Assembly (NCBI GenBank): GCA_017472965.1
Contig: JAFUNR010000010.1
Span: forward strand, 164,450 to 228,449
Length of the DNA stretch: 64,000 bases
Source of the DNA: Oscillospiraceae bacterium
GTDB taxonomy: Bacteria > Bacillota > Clostridia > Oscillospirales > Ruminococcaceae
Direction of reading: 5' to 3'
How positions within the stretch are numbered: position 1 is the stretch's first letter; every line of letters begins with the position of its first letter. The position numbers were made by a program, and so were the translations under genes. The notes beneath the pieces are model-generated. The model was not told the origin of the DNA, searched no databases, and saw only the letters and a program-made list of their open reading frames with translations. Shown in pieces: positions 27,112-35,509 of this stretch.

Positions 27112-27711
27112 TCATTCTTCAGCAGACTCTGCGGGCAGCAGCTCATCCAAAGCCGTCAGTTCCTCGGCGGGCAGGGCATCCTCCTGTGGAAGAAGCTCCT
27201 CCTGCTCATGGAGCGGAGGCAGATCCTCCAGCCCCGAAAGACCGAAACACCGCAGGAAGGTATCGGTGGTAACAAAGCTGATGGGGCGACCCGGCAGCTC
27301 CAGACGACCGGCTTCTTCGATCAGACCGCGGGTGATCAGTGTCTGCACGGGTGAACCGGAGTCCACGCCGCGGATCTGATCGATGAACGAGCGGGAGACC
27401 GGCTGATTGTAGGCGATGATGGCAAGCACCTCCAGCGCCGCAGGGCTCAGAGGTGTGTTGCGGCGGGTGTCCAGCATCTTTTTCACTGCATCGCCGAATT
27501 CATTCTTGGTGGAAAGCTGCCAGCGATCCTCCAGCTGCAGCAGAACAATGCCGCGCTGCGGACCGGCATATTCCTCGCGCATATCCAGCAGCAGCCGCTG
27601 TACAGTATCGGTATCCAGCTCCAGCACCTGCGCCAGCTGCGCCGCCGTGACAGGCTCACCGCAGGCAAACAGAAGCGCTTCCAGTGCGTTTTTGACCCAT
27701 TGTAATTCCAT
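27112..27711 (-). CDS. scpB: segregation and condensation protein B
   Basis: A 199-residue winged-helix protein that joins ScpA and SMC in the bacterial condensin. LEALLFACGEPVTAAQLAQVLEL at the start, NTPLSPAALEVLAIIAYNQPVSR (quoted in part) with IDQIRGVDSG, and GRPISFVTTDTFLRCFGLSGLEDLPPL are the standard ScpB signatures. A short acidic tail follows. AAGGA lies 11 bases before the ATG. It follows scpA by 60 bases. Confidence 0.95.
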   Translation of the reverse strand: MELQWVKNALEALLFACGEPVTAAQLAQVLELDTDTVQRLLLDMREEYAGPQRGIVLLQLEDRWQLSTKNEFGDAVKKMLDTRRNTPLSPAALEVLAIIAYNQPVSRSFIDQIRGVDSGSPVQTLITRGLIEEAGRLELPGRPISFVTTDTFLRCFGLSGLEDLPPLHEQEELLPQEDALPAEELTALDELLPAESAEE

Positions 27712-27771
27712 TACTCTATTTATCCTTTATATAATTCTTTATGTAATGATTTTTCTGCTGTTTTCTGCGGT

Positions 27772-28527
27772 TTATTCCGGTAACGCAGCCGCATCTGCTG
27801 CAGCAGCTTCCTCTTCACTGCGCTCATCGCGGCGGCGGCGTGTATTGATGCAGAGATTCTGCTCCTCATCAATGGTCACACGGCCGGCACGCACCAGCTC
27901 CAGCACGGCGAGAAAAGTGGCTACAAGTTCACTCCGGCCGGATTTTTTGCCGAAAAAGCTCTGCAGGCGCTGCCGGCTGACGCGCACCAGATTGCGCAGC
28001 AGATGGATGATGCGGCTGGAAACGCTGACCACCGGTGCGCTTACCAGCGGCTCAAACTGCTCCTGCCGAACCTCTCTTCTGGCCACGCTGCGTCCCTGCA
28101 TGGTGATGAGTGCCCTGCGCAGGATCACAGGATCGTGGCGCAGATTGTACTCGTTGTCAAATTCCACTGCCATAGGAGCACGCACTGCAAAAAACACTCT
28201 GCTGTTCATTTCCCCCAGCTTTGCGGCAATGGCCTTGCAGGCACTGTATTCAATCAGCTGGCCGGTCAGTTCTTCTTTCAGGCGCTCCTGCTCCTCATTC
28301 CGGGGCAGAAGAAACACCGATTTCATGTAAATCAGCCGCGCTGCCATTTCCACAAATTCGCTTGTGGCCTCGATACCCACATTCTTCCCTTCGTTGACGA
28401 TGGCCAGATACTGGTCAATCAGCTCCATGATGCGGATATCGTAGATATTCATTTTGTTTTTTGAGATCAACGCCAGCAGAAGATCCAGAGGGCCTTCAAA
28501 CTGTGCAAGTGAAAAGGTCATATCCAT
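27772..28527 (-). CDS. scpA: segregation and condensation protein A
   Basis: A 251-residue kleisin of the SMC-ScpAB condensin. The N-terminal SMC-binding part reads FEGPLDLLLALISKNKMNIYDI (first part quoted) and EMAARLIYMKSVFLLP. The C-terminal winged helix contains the usual FLAVLELVRAGRV. AAGGAG lies about 12 bases before the ATG at 28527, and the next ATG at 28521 is also possible. It follows the M50 protease gene by about 26 bases. Confidence 0.95.
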   Translation of the reverse strand: MDMTFSLAQFEGPLDLLLALISKNKMNIYDIRIMELIDQYLAIVNEGKNVGIEATSEFVEMAARLIYMKSVFLLPRNEEQERLKEELTGQLIEYSACKAIAAKLGEMNSRVFFAVRAPMAVEFDNEYNLRHDPVILRRALITMQGRSVARREVRQEQFEPLVSAPVVSVSSRIIHLLRNLVRVSRQRLQSFFGKKSGRSELVATFLAVLELVRAGRVTIDEEQNLCINTRRRRDERSEEEAAAADAAALPE

Positions 28528-28553
28528 CGGGTAAAAAAACTCCTTACAAGGGT

Positions 28554-29213
28554 TCAGGCAAAAATAGTATACGCCAGCACATCCATATAGCCGCTGGCCC
28601 AATCCAGTGCGGCAAGCGCACCGCTGCGCAGCCAGTAGAGCGGAGCATCCAGTATACCGATATAGAATACCGCCAGCAGTGCCAGCATGATATAGCGCTC
28701 GTACTTCATCACCTTGAAATAAAGCGTCTCAGGCAGAACTGTATAAATGATGCGGGAGCCGTCAAACGGAGGAACCGGCAGCAGGTTGAATACCGCCAGA
28801 TTCAGATTGACCAGCACCACCATATACAGGACAAGGCAAACGGTCTCCATCGCTGTGCCGCCGTGTCCCAGCACTGCTGCCCATGCACACAGCTTATAGG
28901 CGAGCAGAAAAAGATACGCCAGCAGCACATTGGAAAGAGGCCCCGCCGCCGCGCTGACAGCCATGCCCAGCTTGCGGTTTTTGTAATACCGAACATCGAT
29001 GGGCACAGGCTTCGCCCAGCCCACGCCAAGGATCAGCATGCTCAACGAACCCAGCAGATCCAGATGGCGCAGCGGATTCAGCGTAAGCCTGCCGGCCATT
29101 TTTGCAGTGGGATCCCCCAGCCACAGTGAAACAAGGCCATGGGCCACCTCATGAAACGGTATGGTAAGCAATACGATGATGTGCGCAATGATGTTGATGG
29201 CAGACTGAGGCAT
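28554..29213 (-). CDS. M50 family site-2-type metalloprotease
   Basis: A 219-residue integral membrane protein with about five to six membrane segments. The zinc motif HEVAH is at residues 21-25 and the third ligand region NLLPVPPFDGSR near residues 143-154 (D151), as in the short YwhC/SpoIVFB-like M50 group that sits beside scpA in most Firmicutes. The substrate is unknown. GGAG precedes the ATG at 29213. It is the first gene of the M50-scpA-scpB-DUF2953-ytfJ-rluB operon. Confidence 0.92.
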   Translation of the reverse strand: MPQSAINIIAHIIVLLTIPFHEVAHGLVSLWLGDPTAKMAGRLTLNPLRHLDLLGSLSMLILGVGWAKPVPIDVRYYKNRKLGMAVSAAAGPLSNVLLAYLFLLAYKLCAWAAVLGHGGTAMETVCLVLYMVVLVNLNLAVFNLLPVPPFDGSRIIYTVLPETLYFKVMKYERYIMLALLAVFYIGILDAPLYWLRSGALAALDWASGYMDVLAYTIFA

Positions 29214-29271
29214 AGGCTTTCTCCAACAGCAAAACGGTTTCCACTGATTTGCAGACAAGGTAATTCAGTTT

Positions 29272-29301
29272 ATTATATCGTATTTACAGGGTGTTTTACA
29301 A
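29272..29301 (-). promoter_or_regulatory. promoter of the M50-scpAB operon
   Basis: On the minus strand: TTGTAA, 18-base spacer, TATAAT, about 58 bases upstream of the M50 start. Confidence 0.6.
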
Positions 29302-29393
29302 GCGTTCCGGCACATTTTACTCCACACTTTGGCGAAAAATTTCAAAATATTCCCTCCGAATATAAATTTTTTCGATTTTGACGAAAAAAACAC

Positions 29394-29422
29394 TTGATTT
29401 TTGTGCAATGATTTGGTAAACT
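29394..29422 (+). promoter_or_regulatory. promoter of rpmB
   Basis: TTGATT, 17-base spacer, TAAACT, ending about 31 bases before the rpmB start. An AT-rich stretch precedes it. Confidence 0.65.
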
Positions 29423-29453
29423 TATTAGGCTAGTGAAAAGGAGGTGCAGATTC

Positions 29454-29642
29454 ATGGCAAAATGCGATGTTTGTGGAAAGGGCGTTACCTTCGGTATTAA
29501 GGTTTCCCATTCCCATCGGCGTTCTAACAGAACTTGGAAACCGAATGTTGTCCGGGTCAAGGCGATTGTGGACGGTAGCCCCCGTTATATCCACGCCTGC
29601 ACCCGTTGCCTGCGTTCCGGTAAGGTCACTCGTGCTATCTGA
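29454..29642 (+). CDS. rpmB: ribosomal protein L28
   Basis: A 62-residue large-subunit protein. AKCDVCGKG (CxxC) and CTRCLRSGKV (CxxC) form the zinc-binding version of L28; SHSHRRSNRTWKPNV is the conserved rRNA-binding stretch. AAGGAGGT lies 9 bases before the ATG at 29454. It is a monocistronic gene with its own promoter and terminator. Confidence 0.97.
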   Translation: MAKCDVCGKGVTFGIKVSHSHRRSNRTWKPNVVRVKAIVDGSPRYIHACTRCLRSGKVTRAI

Positions 29643-29657
29643 GTTTGAAGAAATCAT

Positions 29658-29692
29658 GGAGTTGATGTGAAAGCATCAGCTCCTTTTTTCTT
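29658..29692 (+). terminator. terminator of rpmB
   Basis: GGAGTTGATG pairs with CATCAGCTCC (one G-T pair), followed by TTTTTTCTTTT. Confidence 0.9.
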
Positions 29693-29748
29693 TTATCCGC
29701 CAGCCTGCTCCTGACTGTTTCGCGCGGCACAAATCGATTTTTCACAGG

Positions 29749-29798
29749 AAAGCAAAAGCGATACCCGATCACATCCGCCGGGTATCGCTTTTGCTTTT
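29749..29798. terminator. terminator after the U32-like gene (bidirectional)
   Basis: AAAGCAAAAGCGATACCCG pairs with a matching CGGGTATCGCTTTTGC arm around a 9-10-base loop; T/A-runs lie at both ends. It lies 14 bases before the stop of the minus-strand gene. Confidence 0.85.
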
Positions 29799-29811
29799 GT
29801 ATGTGTCACCA

Positions 29812-30840
29812 TCAGAAACGCGGTTCTGTCAGTACAGCTTCGGCCACGCAGGCGCAGTACCCGCAGGCAGCGCAGTTTTTATCGCACTGCGAAGTCTTTT
29901 CAAACCAATCCTTTGGAAAAAGCGTGTTGTCCAGAATTTTCCCGCGGAAAAGCGTAGAATAGGACGGCTCCGTCAGATCCATCATATTGCCCGTAAAGCG
30001 TCCCCTTGCGTAAGCGGCCACCACCATGCGCGGACGCTGATGCATCCGCGTGGCAAGCTTCGCCTCTGCAAAATACGGCTCGTAATGAACAATATCCTCC
30101 GGACGAATCCATGTGCTGTGCAGATAGTTTTCCGCAGCCTTTTTCTGCGGCAGACCGCTGAGATAGTCCCAGCAGGGGCTGGGAAACCGCAGCGGCATAT
30201 TCTTTTGTTCCACGATCCCGCTTTCATGCGCCACCATGTTGTCATGAAAGGTTTGGAATGCACAGTACCGCATACAACCGCTGTTCACCAGTAAGTGCAG
30301 TGTTTTGTTCCTGCCGTCACACCATTGCTTCAGGGTGCGGATCGCGGCAAAATCACGGTTTTTTTCCCGCTGCATATAGTAGCCGTCAAAGCATTCCGCA
30401 AGCTGTTCCATCGCATCTACGGTGCCGACGCGCATGTTTACCGATGCGCGAACCGCAATATCTGCACCGAATTCCTGTTTCAGAATATAAGCCAGAAAGG
30501 GCGATGCTGTTGTCACGCTGCCGATATCCAGTTCTCTTTTCAGTTTATCCGCCGCGGACAGGATCCTGTCCCGCGTTTTCTGCGAGACCGCCTGTTCCCC
30601 GTAACAGTTGGCATTGAGCAAGAGTGCAAGCCGGATACCCAGTGCGCGGATCTCTTTCAGCTCGGCAAGCTGAAAGGACTCCACCTCACCCTTTTCGTCT
30701 GCACCGCATAAGGCCGAACGCCCGCTTGGTTCGTTTCCCCATGGGAAATAGACCTCCGAAACCGCAGCTGCATGATCGCGGCAGATATCAAGGGTGGAAT
30801 CCAGTTCGTCCGGCAGCTGATAGCCAATGGAAAATTTCAT
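29812..30840 (-). CDS. U32-peptidase-like Fe-S protein
   Basis: A 342-residue protein resembling the U32 family, whose studied members (for example UbiU/UbiV, RlhA, YegQ relatives) bind a 4Fe-4S cluster and act in hydroxylation or RNA modification rather than proteolysis. The middle part contains the U32-like LLVNSGCMRYCAFQTFHDN (Cys-x3-Cys near residue 190). The C-terminus has a second cysteine group, CDKNCAACGYCACV. GGTGATG precedes the ATG. It follows the QueG-like Fe-S gene by 14 bases, so the two form an operon. No precise function can be given. Confidence 0.6.
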   Translation of the reverse strand: MKFSIGYQLPDELDSTLDICRDHAAAVSEVYFPWGNEPSGRSALCGADEKGEVESFQLAELKEIRALGIRLALLLNANCYGEQAVSQKTRDRILSAADKLKRELDIGSVTTASPFLAYILKQEFGADIAVRASVNMRVGTVDAMEQLAECFDGYYMQREKNRDFAAIRTLKQWCDGRNKTLHLLVNSGCMRYCAFQTFHDNMVAHESGIVEQKNMPLRFPSPCWDYLSGLPQKKAAENYLHSTWIRPEDIVHYEPYFAEAKLATRMHQRPRMVVAAYARGRFTGNMMDLTEPSYSTLFRGKILDNTLFPKDWFEKTSQCDKNCAACGYCACVAEAVLTEPRF

Positions 30841-30854
30841 CTTTACATCACCGC

Positions 30855-31865
30855 TCAGAACAGCAGATCCTTCAGCTCGTTTTCTGTTTCGTCGACCTCG
30901 GTATCCGCCTTGCTGCGGTCAATTACCCACGGCTTGCGCTTACGGAACTCGTTTTTGAACTTGTGGGTCAGCCTACCCGTTTTCTCCAGATGGATGTAGC
31001 ATTCCCGCATACAGCCTCTGGCACCCTCAACCGCATGGTTGTGGCGCAGATACGGCGCCAGCCCCATATGGTCATACTGGGATTCATACTTATCCTTGCC
31101 GAGCGTATCGTGACCGGGCAGATAGAAGGGATTGTATTCGGGATTTTCGCCGCGGTAAGCCTGACCGCAGGCCCACAGATCGATCTTGGCGTATTCGCAC
31201 TTATGACCGGCGATGGTGATATACTCTGTCTCCGTCATGGAGATGGCCTTGCCGGTACAGGCACGCGCGCACAGCTTGCAGCGGTCGCAGATCTTGCCTT
31301 CGAAAATGGGATCGGGCTCCATTTCAAAATCGGTCAGCAGGGCGACAAAGCGCTGCATAGGTCCGAATTCCGGGGTCAGGAAAACCTTGCTGTAGCCGAA
31401 TTCACCCAGACCGGCGGCAAACGCAAGGGCACGCATATCCACCAGAACATCCGGGGCTGCTCTGCCTTCCTCGACAGGAGTCGTGGTGACAGACATCTTG
31501 CCGGTCTTGTGCAGTTCGACCCAGCTTACATTATCGTGAAAACCGATGTTGGGGATGGGCACAGCTTCGTAGCCGTGATCCTCGATATAACAGCAAAGTT
31601 CACGCAGCACGATCGGACCGTAGATCTCATTGATACCGGCATAACCCATGGCCGTATACGGCGCAAAATAGGTGCCTTCCTCAATGCCGCGGAAATAACC
31701 GCGCGGAATGCGGAACGCCAGCACGATGCAGCTTTTTGCATCCGGGAATATCTGCCGGGGATCCTGCTGCAGCGGTGCCCCCTCGAACCGGTCCATCGAA
31801 GAGATTCCCACCAGATCGGCACCGATCTGCTTTGCATATCTTTTGATGCTTTCTTTTGTGATCAT
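30855..31865 (-). CDS. QueG-like [4Fe-4S] protein
   Basis: A 336-residue protein with the architecture of epoxyqueuosine-reductase-like and reductive-dehalogenase-like proteins: N-terminal KRYAKQIGADLVGISSMDRF, SCIVLAFRIPRG, then the ferredoxin motif ICDRCKLCARACTGKAIS and later cysteines in HKCEYAKIDLWACGQAY and GCMRECYIH. QueG itself uses cobalamin and two 4Fe-4S clusters. The length and the divergent C-terminus suggest a relative rather than true QueG. GGAG precedes the ATG. It is co-transcribed with the U32-like gene. A cobalamin riboswitch elsewhere in the window shows that the cell uses corrinoids. Confidence 0.65.
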   Translation of the reverse strand: MITKESIKRYAKQIGADLVGISSMDRFEGAPLQQDPRQIFPDAKSCIVLAFRIPRGYFRGIEEGTYFAPYTAMGYAGINEIYGPIVLRELCCYIEDHGYEAVPIPNIGFHDNVSWVELHKTGKMSVTTTPVEEGRAAPDVLVDMRALAFAAGLGEFGYSKVFLTPEFGPMQRFVALLTDFEMEPDPIFEGKICDRCKLCARACTGKAISMTETEYITIAGHKCEYAKIDLWACGQAYRGENPEYNPFYLPGHDTLGKDKYESQYDHMGLAPYLRHNHAVEGARGCMRECYIHLEKTGRLTHKFKNEFRKRKPWVIDRSKADTEVDETENELKDLLF

Positions 31866-31976
31866 ATATTCTCCACCTTCTTACTGCCGCGCCTGAACAA
31901 GGGGTACGGCGTTATTCTGCTACAAGCATACAGCAGACACACAGCACATACAACCTGCAAAGCAAGACGGAAGGTT

Positions 31977-32834
31977 TCAAATCTGACACAAAATATATTT
32001 GGACGGAGAAATGCCAAAGTGATTTTTAAAACAGGTGGAAAAATGTTTGCTGTTGGAAAAGCCTGTTTTTACAGCAATTTCTTCCATAGTCATCCCCTTT
32101 GCTTCCAGCAGCTGAAGTGCTTGTCGCAAACGGTAATCGATCAGATACTGATGAAAACTGACACCCGCAGCTGCTTTCATCGTCCGGTTGATATACGTGG
32201 GATGGTAATGCAGTGCGGCAGCAGCAGTCTCCAGTGTGATCTTCTGCTCATAATTTTCCTGTACATAGGTCATTACCCTGTTTGCAAGCAGAAACGATTT
32301 TTGGTTCTTTTCCTGCGAACAACGCACCCGATCGACCAGCAGGCCGATCAGTTCCTTCAGCAGACCCGACAACTGGATCTGATTGGGCCTGACACCTGTA
32401 AAATACACTTTATACAGCGCACGCAGAAGCTCCTCCGCTTCGAAAAAGCCTTTGAGCACGATCGCTTCGCTGCCGCAGCCGAGTGTGGAAAGCTCCGCTT
32501 TTTCCAGCACATTTTCTGCAACAAAGCATTCCTCTTCCACAGAGAGTACAGGAGAACATACATCCGCACGGTTTTGCGTCCAGTCAAAATTCACGACAAA
32601 GCAGGTCTGCACAGGGCTGCAGCGGACGGAAAACGGCGTTCCCGGAGCAAATATGAAAAGATCGCCGACTTCCGCCGTACAGATTTCTTCGCCACATACC
32701 ACTTCGCCGCAGCCATCGGCAATATAGACAAGCCTGTAATCATAGGCACAATAGCGGGCAGTCTGATACAATCCCGTGCCGCGGCCGACACAGCGTACAA
32801 AGGGATTGACCGCCTCTTCCGTTATTTTCAGCAT
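31977..32834 (-). CDS. AraC family regulator with cupin-type sensor
   Basis: A 285-residue regulator. The N-terminal half contains a beta-rich AraC cupin (GDLFIFAPGTPFSVRCSP). The C-terminal half has two helix-turn-helix units, LETAAAALHYHPTYINRTMK and EEIAVKTGFSNSKHFSTCFKNHFGISPSKY (first part quoted). AGGAGG lies just before the ATG. It follows the GH106-like gene by 49 bases on the same strand and probably controls the GH51/GH106-like operon. Confidence 0.88.
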   Translation of the reverse strand: MLKITEEAVNPFVRCVGRGTGLYQTARYCAYDYRLVYIADGCGEVVCGEEICTAEVGDLFIFAPGTPFSVRCSPVQTCFVVNFDWTQNRADVCSPVLSVEEECFVAENVLEKAELSTLGCGSEAIVLKGFFEAEELLRALYKVYFTGVRPNQIQLSGLLKELIGLLVDRVRCSQEKNQKSFLLANRVMTYVQENYEQKITLETAAAALHYHPTYINRTMKAAAGVSFHQYLIDYRLRQALQLLEAKGMTMEEIAVKTGFSNSKHFSTCFKNHFGISPSKYILCQI

Positions 32835-32883
32835 ATTCCCTCCTGATCGGCCTTCCGGTCATCCCTTCCTATCCCGGCGCAGC

Positions 32884-35451
32884 TCATTCATTGTATTCGC
32901 GAAGCAGCACACCGCCGCAAAGCCCCGGTGCCGGCGCGGGGATAAACGAGGATAATCCGTCCGGACAGCGATATACCTGATTGGGGATCACCTCTGCAAC
33001 CAGCCGGTTCACTGCGCAGGAAAGCCTTCCGCTGATATCAAAACGGTAGGGCGCACAGATCTTTGCGCCGATGTATTCACCGTTGACCCACAGCTGCGCG
33101 ATTTCGCCCACGCGGCCAAGCTCCAGCAGCACGTGATCTGCCCGTCCGGCCGGCAGGTCAAATTCATACCGCACACGCTCTGCCTGCGCGTCAAGGGCAG
33201 GCTCAAGGGGCCGCGGCTCTTTCATCACGCCCAGAGAAGCGTATTCCGTTTCGCCGCGGCGGCGGTAAGAGACCGTGTACTGTGTTTCTGCCGTGCGCCA
33301 CTCTCCCCTGTCGCCGTAATCGTATGCGGACGCGGCAGGCAGCTCTTTGCCGTTCACAACAAGGATCGCCCCGAACGGCTCCAGTCGCAGCCGGACACGG
33401 CCGTTTTTCGCCTGCGGCGTATAGATGCGGTTTTCCAGTGCATCATACAGGCGTATCTCACCGCTGCAGGGGAAGGTGAAATCCGCCGTGACGGCCGCAT
33501 CCTCGTTCAGGAACATATACACATCGCCGTCCGCCTGCTGCGTGCGGTAAAAGCGGACATGGGGATACTTTTTGGAAAGTAAACGCTGTGCAAGACCTTT
33601 TTTGCGCAGAGCGGAAACGAGCTGTCCAAGTCTGACGGTGAGGGCTGTACCCTGCGGCACAAAAACTTCGCCCTGCTCCACCAGCAGCGCGGGCTCTCTT
33701 TCCATAAAATACACGGGAACGCCCGCGCAGCAAAGCTCATCCAGCTTTTTGCGTACAGCAAGCGGCAGAATGCCGGTGCGGGGCACGATCATCGCGCCAT
33801 AGCTCTCCCGTCCGCAGCACAGCCGCCCGGCCTGTGCGGTACAGCTGGCGAGCAGATAATCCTCCGGAATAATATCAAAATCGATCTGCGCCTGCGTGAG
33901 CAGCTTGGTCACATCCTCACAGGGCATGGCATCCGGCGAAGCCCAGCGGCCTGTGTTGTACAGCACCGCCACATCCGCCCGGTGCACACCGCCGGAAAGC
34001 AGATGCGCCGTCCGCTGCATATAACCGATCAGAGTGCCGAACTGCTCAAACTGGGTATTTTCACCGTGGTTGTAAAAATACGGCGGGCAATCGGGATCAT
34101 CCTTCATGGGAGAAAACGCATGGGGCACAAAATGATTGATGCCGCAGCACAGAAAATGATCCGCAATTTTTTTCATCATGGGCAGACCTTCCGCCCAGCC
34201 AAAAGCACCAAACACCTCGCACATGGCGCGGCCTTTTTTCTTTTCATCGATGTGCGCGTGGGAAGCCGCCAGCTTGCCCAGCAGATAATGGTATTCCTTG
34301 GGATCGGCGTATTCCACAGAGGTGGCCGCTGTATGCCGGTTTTCCAGAATGCCGGGGATCATCTGATTCAGAACGATATCGATACCGGACATATCCTGCC
34401 CGTCCAGACCGCGGAAATAGTGACCGCAGCCATTGGAAAGTGCCAGATGCGTGCCATGATCCTCGATCACATGGCCGATATACATCACGCCCTTTTCCCT
34501 GCACCAGTCGCCCAGCATATTACTGAAATTCTGCCGGTACAAATCGGTGACTGTATCCATGAAGGCATAGCGGATGGAGGCCGTCACATTCTCCACATCC
34601 TGATACAGTGCGGGAAGCAATGCGCATATCCTCTCAACAGGCATACCGGTCTTTTCCGCCATGCGCTGCGGCAGATCGTCACGCCATGGCAGCGTGCGCA
34701 TATCGCCCAGATGCCCGTGAAAAAGCGATGCCTCGTTGCTGAAACAGGGCTCATCTGAGAAGAATCCTTTGAAGGTGCTGCCGAAATACTTTCCGAAGTG
34801 CTCATAGTGCGGCTCGTATACCGCATGCAGCATCGCTTTTGTCGATTCCGGATTCAGCATATCAATATAGTGTTCCCGTCCATGGCGGCTGCGGGAACGG
34901 ATCAGATAGAAAATACGCCAAAGCCCCTGTGACAGATCCAGTGCAACAAACCCGGTTTCCGGATCATATTCCGGAGAAACCGGATCATCCCCCATGCGGA
35001 AGGGCTCCCCCGGTTTATCCACCCGGCGCAGCGCAGTGATCTGTGCAAAGCTCTCCCCCGGTTTCAGTTCGGGCGCCAGAATATTTGCAGGTGCGCCGGT
35101 ACTGTATACATCACGCCAGACCGCCGTCAGTGTCAGCTGCTCAAGTTCCGGGTGAGTTTTGATATAACCGTTTGCATAACCGCTGGGAAAGTGCTTATCA
35201 TCCAGCAGCCAGACCTTCATCCCGTATTTCTCCGCATACTGCAGAATGAAGCCGAAATCATCCCACCATTTTTCGCGGCCGAACTCCTCATGAGGACGGC
35301 TCTCCACACACATCTCGGTGATACCCGCAGCACGGATGGCATCCATCTCGCGCTGAAGCACATCGTGCGGTTCGCCATGCTGCCAGAAAAACGGCAGAAC
35401 ATATTCCTTTTCAAAATCATCGTTCAGACACTGCTGAAGTCGTTTGTTCAT
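32884..35451 (-). CDS. large glycoside hydrolase, GH106-like
   Basis: An 855-residue protein. The N-terminal catalytic barrel shows VLPFFWQHGEPHDVLQREMD, CVESRPHEEFGREKWWDDF and VWLLDDKHFPSGYANG, the pattern of GH106-type (rhamnosidase-like) and related unassigned glycosidases. A glutamine-amidotransferase-like middle region (VAVLYNTGRWA, YGAMIVPRTGILP) and C-terminal beta-sandwich (VLLELGRVGEIAQLWVNGEYIGAK quoted in part, PYRFDISG) follow. There is no signal peptide. AAAGGGAAC precedes the ATG. It lies after GH51 and before an AraC regulator. The sugar specificity is inferred only from resemblance. Confidence 0.72.
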   Translation of the reverse strand: MNKRLQQCLNDDFEKEYVLPFFWQHGEPHDVLQREMDAIRAAGITEMCVESRPHEEFGREKWWDDFGFILQYAEKYGMKVWLLDDKHFPSGYANGYIKTHPELEQLTLTAVWRDVYSTGAPANILAPELKPGESFAQITALRRVDKPGEPFRMGDDPVSPEYDPETGFVALDLSQGLWRIFYLIRSRSRHGREHYIDMLNPESTKAMLHAVYEPHYEHFGKYFGSTFKGFFSDEPCFSNEASLFHGHLGDMRTLPWRDDLPQRMAEKTGMPVERICALLPALYQDVENVTASIRYAFMDTVTDLYRQNFSNMLGDWCREKGVMYIGHVIEDHGTHLALSNGCGHYFRGLDGQDMSGIDIVLNQMIPGILENRHTAATSVEYADPKEYHYLLGKLAASHAHIDEKKKGRAMCEVFGAFGWAEGLPMMKKIADHFLCCGINHFVPHAFSPMKDDPDCPPYFYNHGENTQFEQFGTLIGYMQRTAHLLSGGVHRADVAVLYNTGRWASPDAMPCEDVTKLLTQAQIDFDIIPEDYLLASCTAQAGRLCCGRESYGAMIVPRTGILPLAVRKKLDELCCAGVPVYFMEREPALLVEQGEVFVPQGTALTVRLGQLVSALRKKGLAQRLLSKKYPHVRFYRTQQADGDVYMFLNEDAAVTADFTFPCSGEIRLYDALENRIYTPQAKNGRVRLRLEPFGAILVVNGKELPAASAYDYGDRGEWRTAETQYTVSYRRRGETEYASLGVMKEPRPLEPALDAQAERVRYEFDLPAGRADHVLLELGRVGEIAQLWVNGEYIGAKICAPYRFDISGRLSCAVNRLVAEVIPNQVYRCPDGLSSFIPAPAPGLCGGVLLREYNE

Positions 35452-35509
35452 TGTGCCGTTCCCTTTCCGTTGCTTCGGCTTTCTTTTCCCTCATCTTTAC
35501 GGCAGGTGA

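Noticed and set aside
30624-32846. A 740-residue plus-strand open frame
   Set aside because: It is antisense to the U32-like, QueG-like and AraC genes, has no ribosome site and no recognisable domain; it is a shadow of their codon usage.
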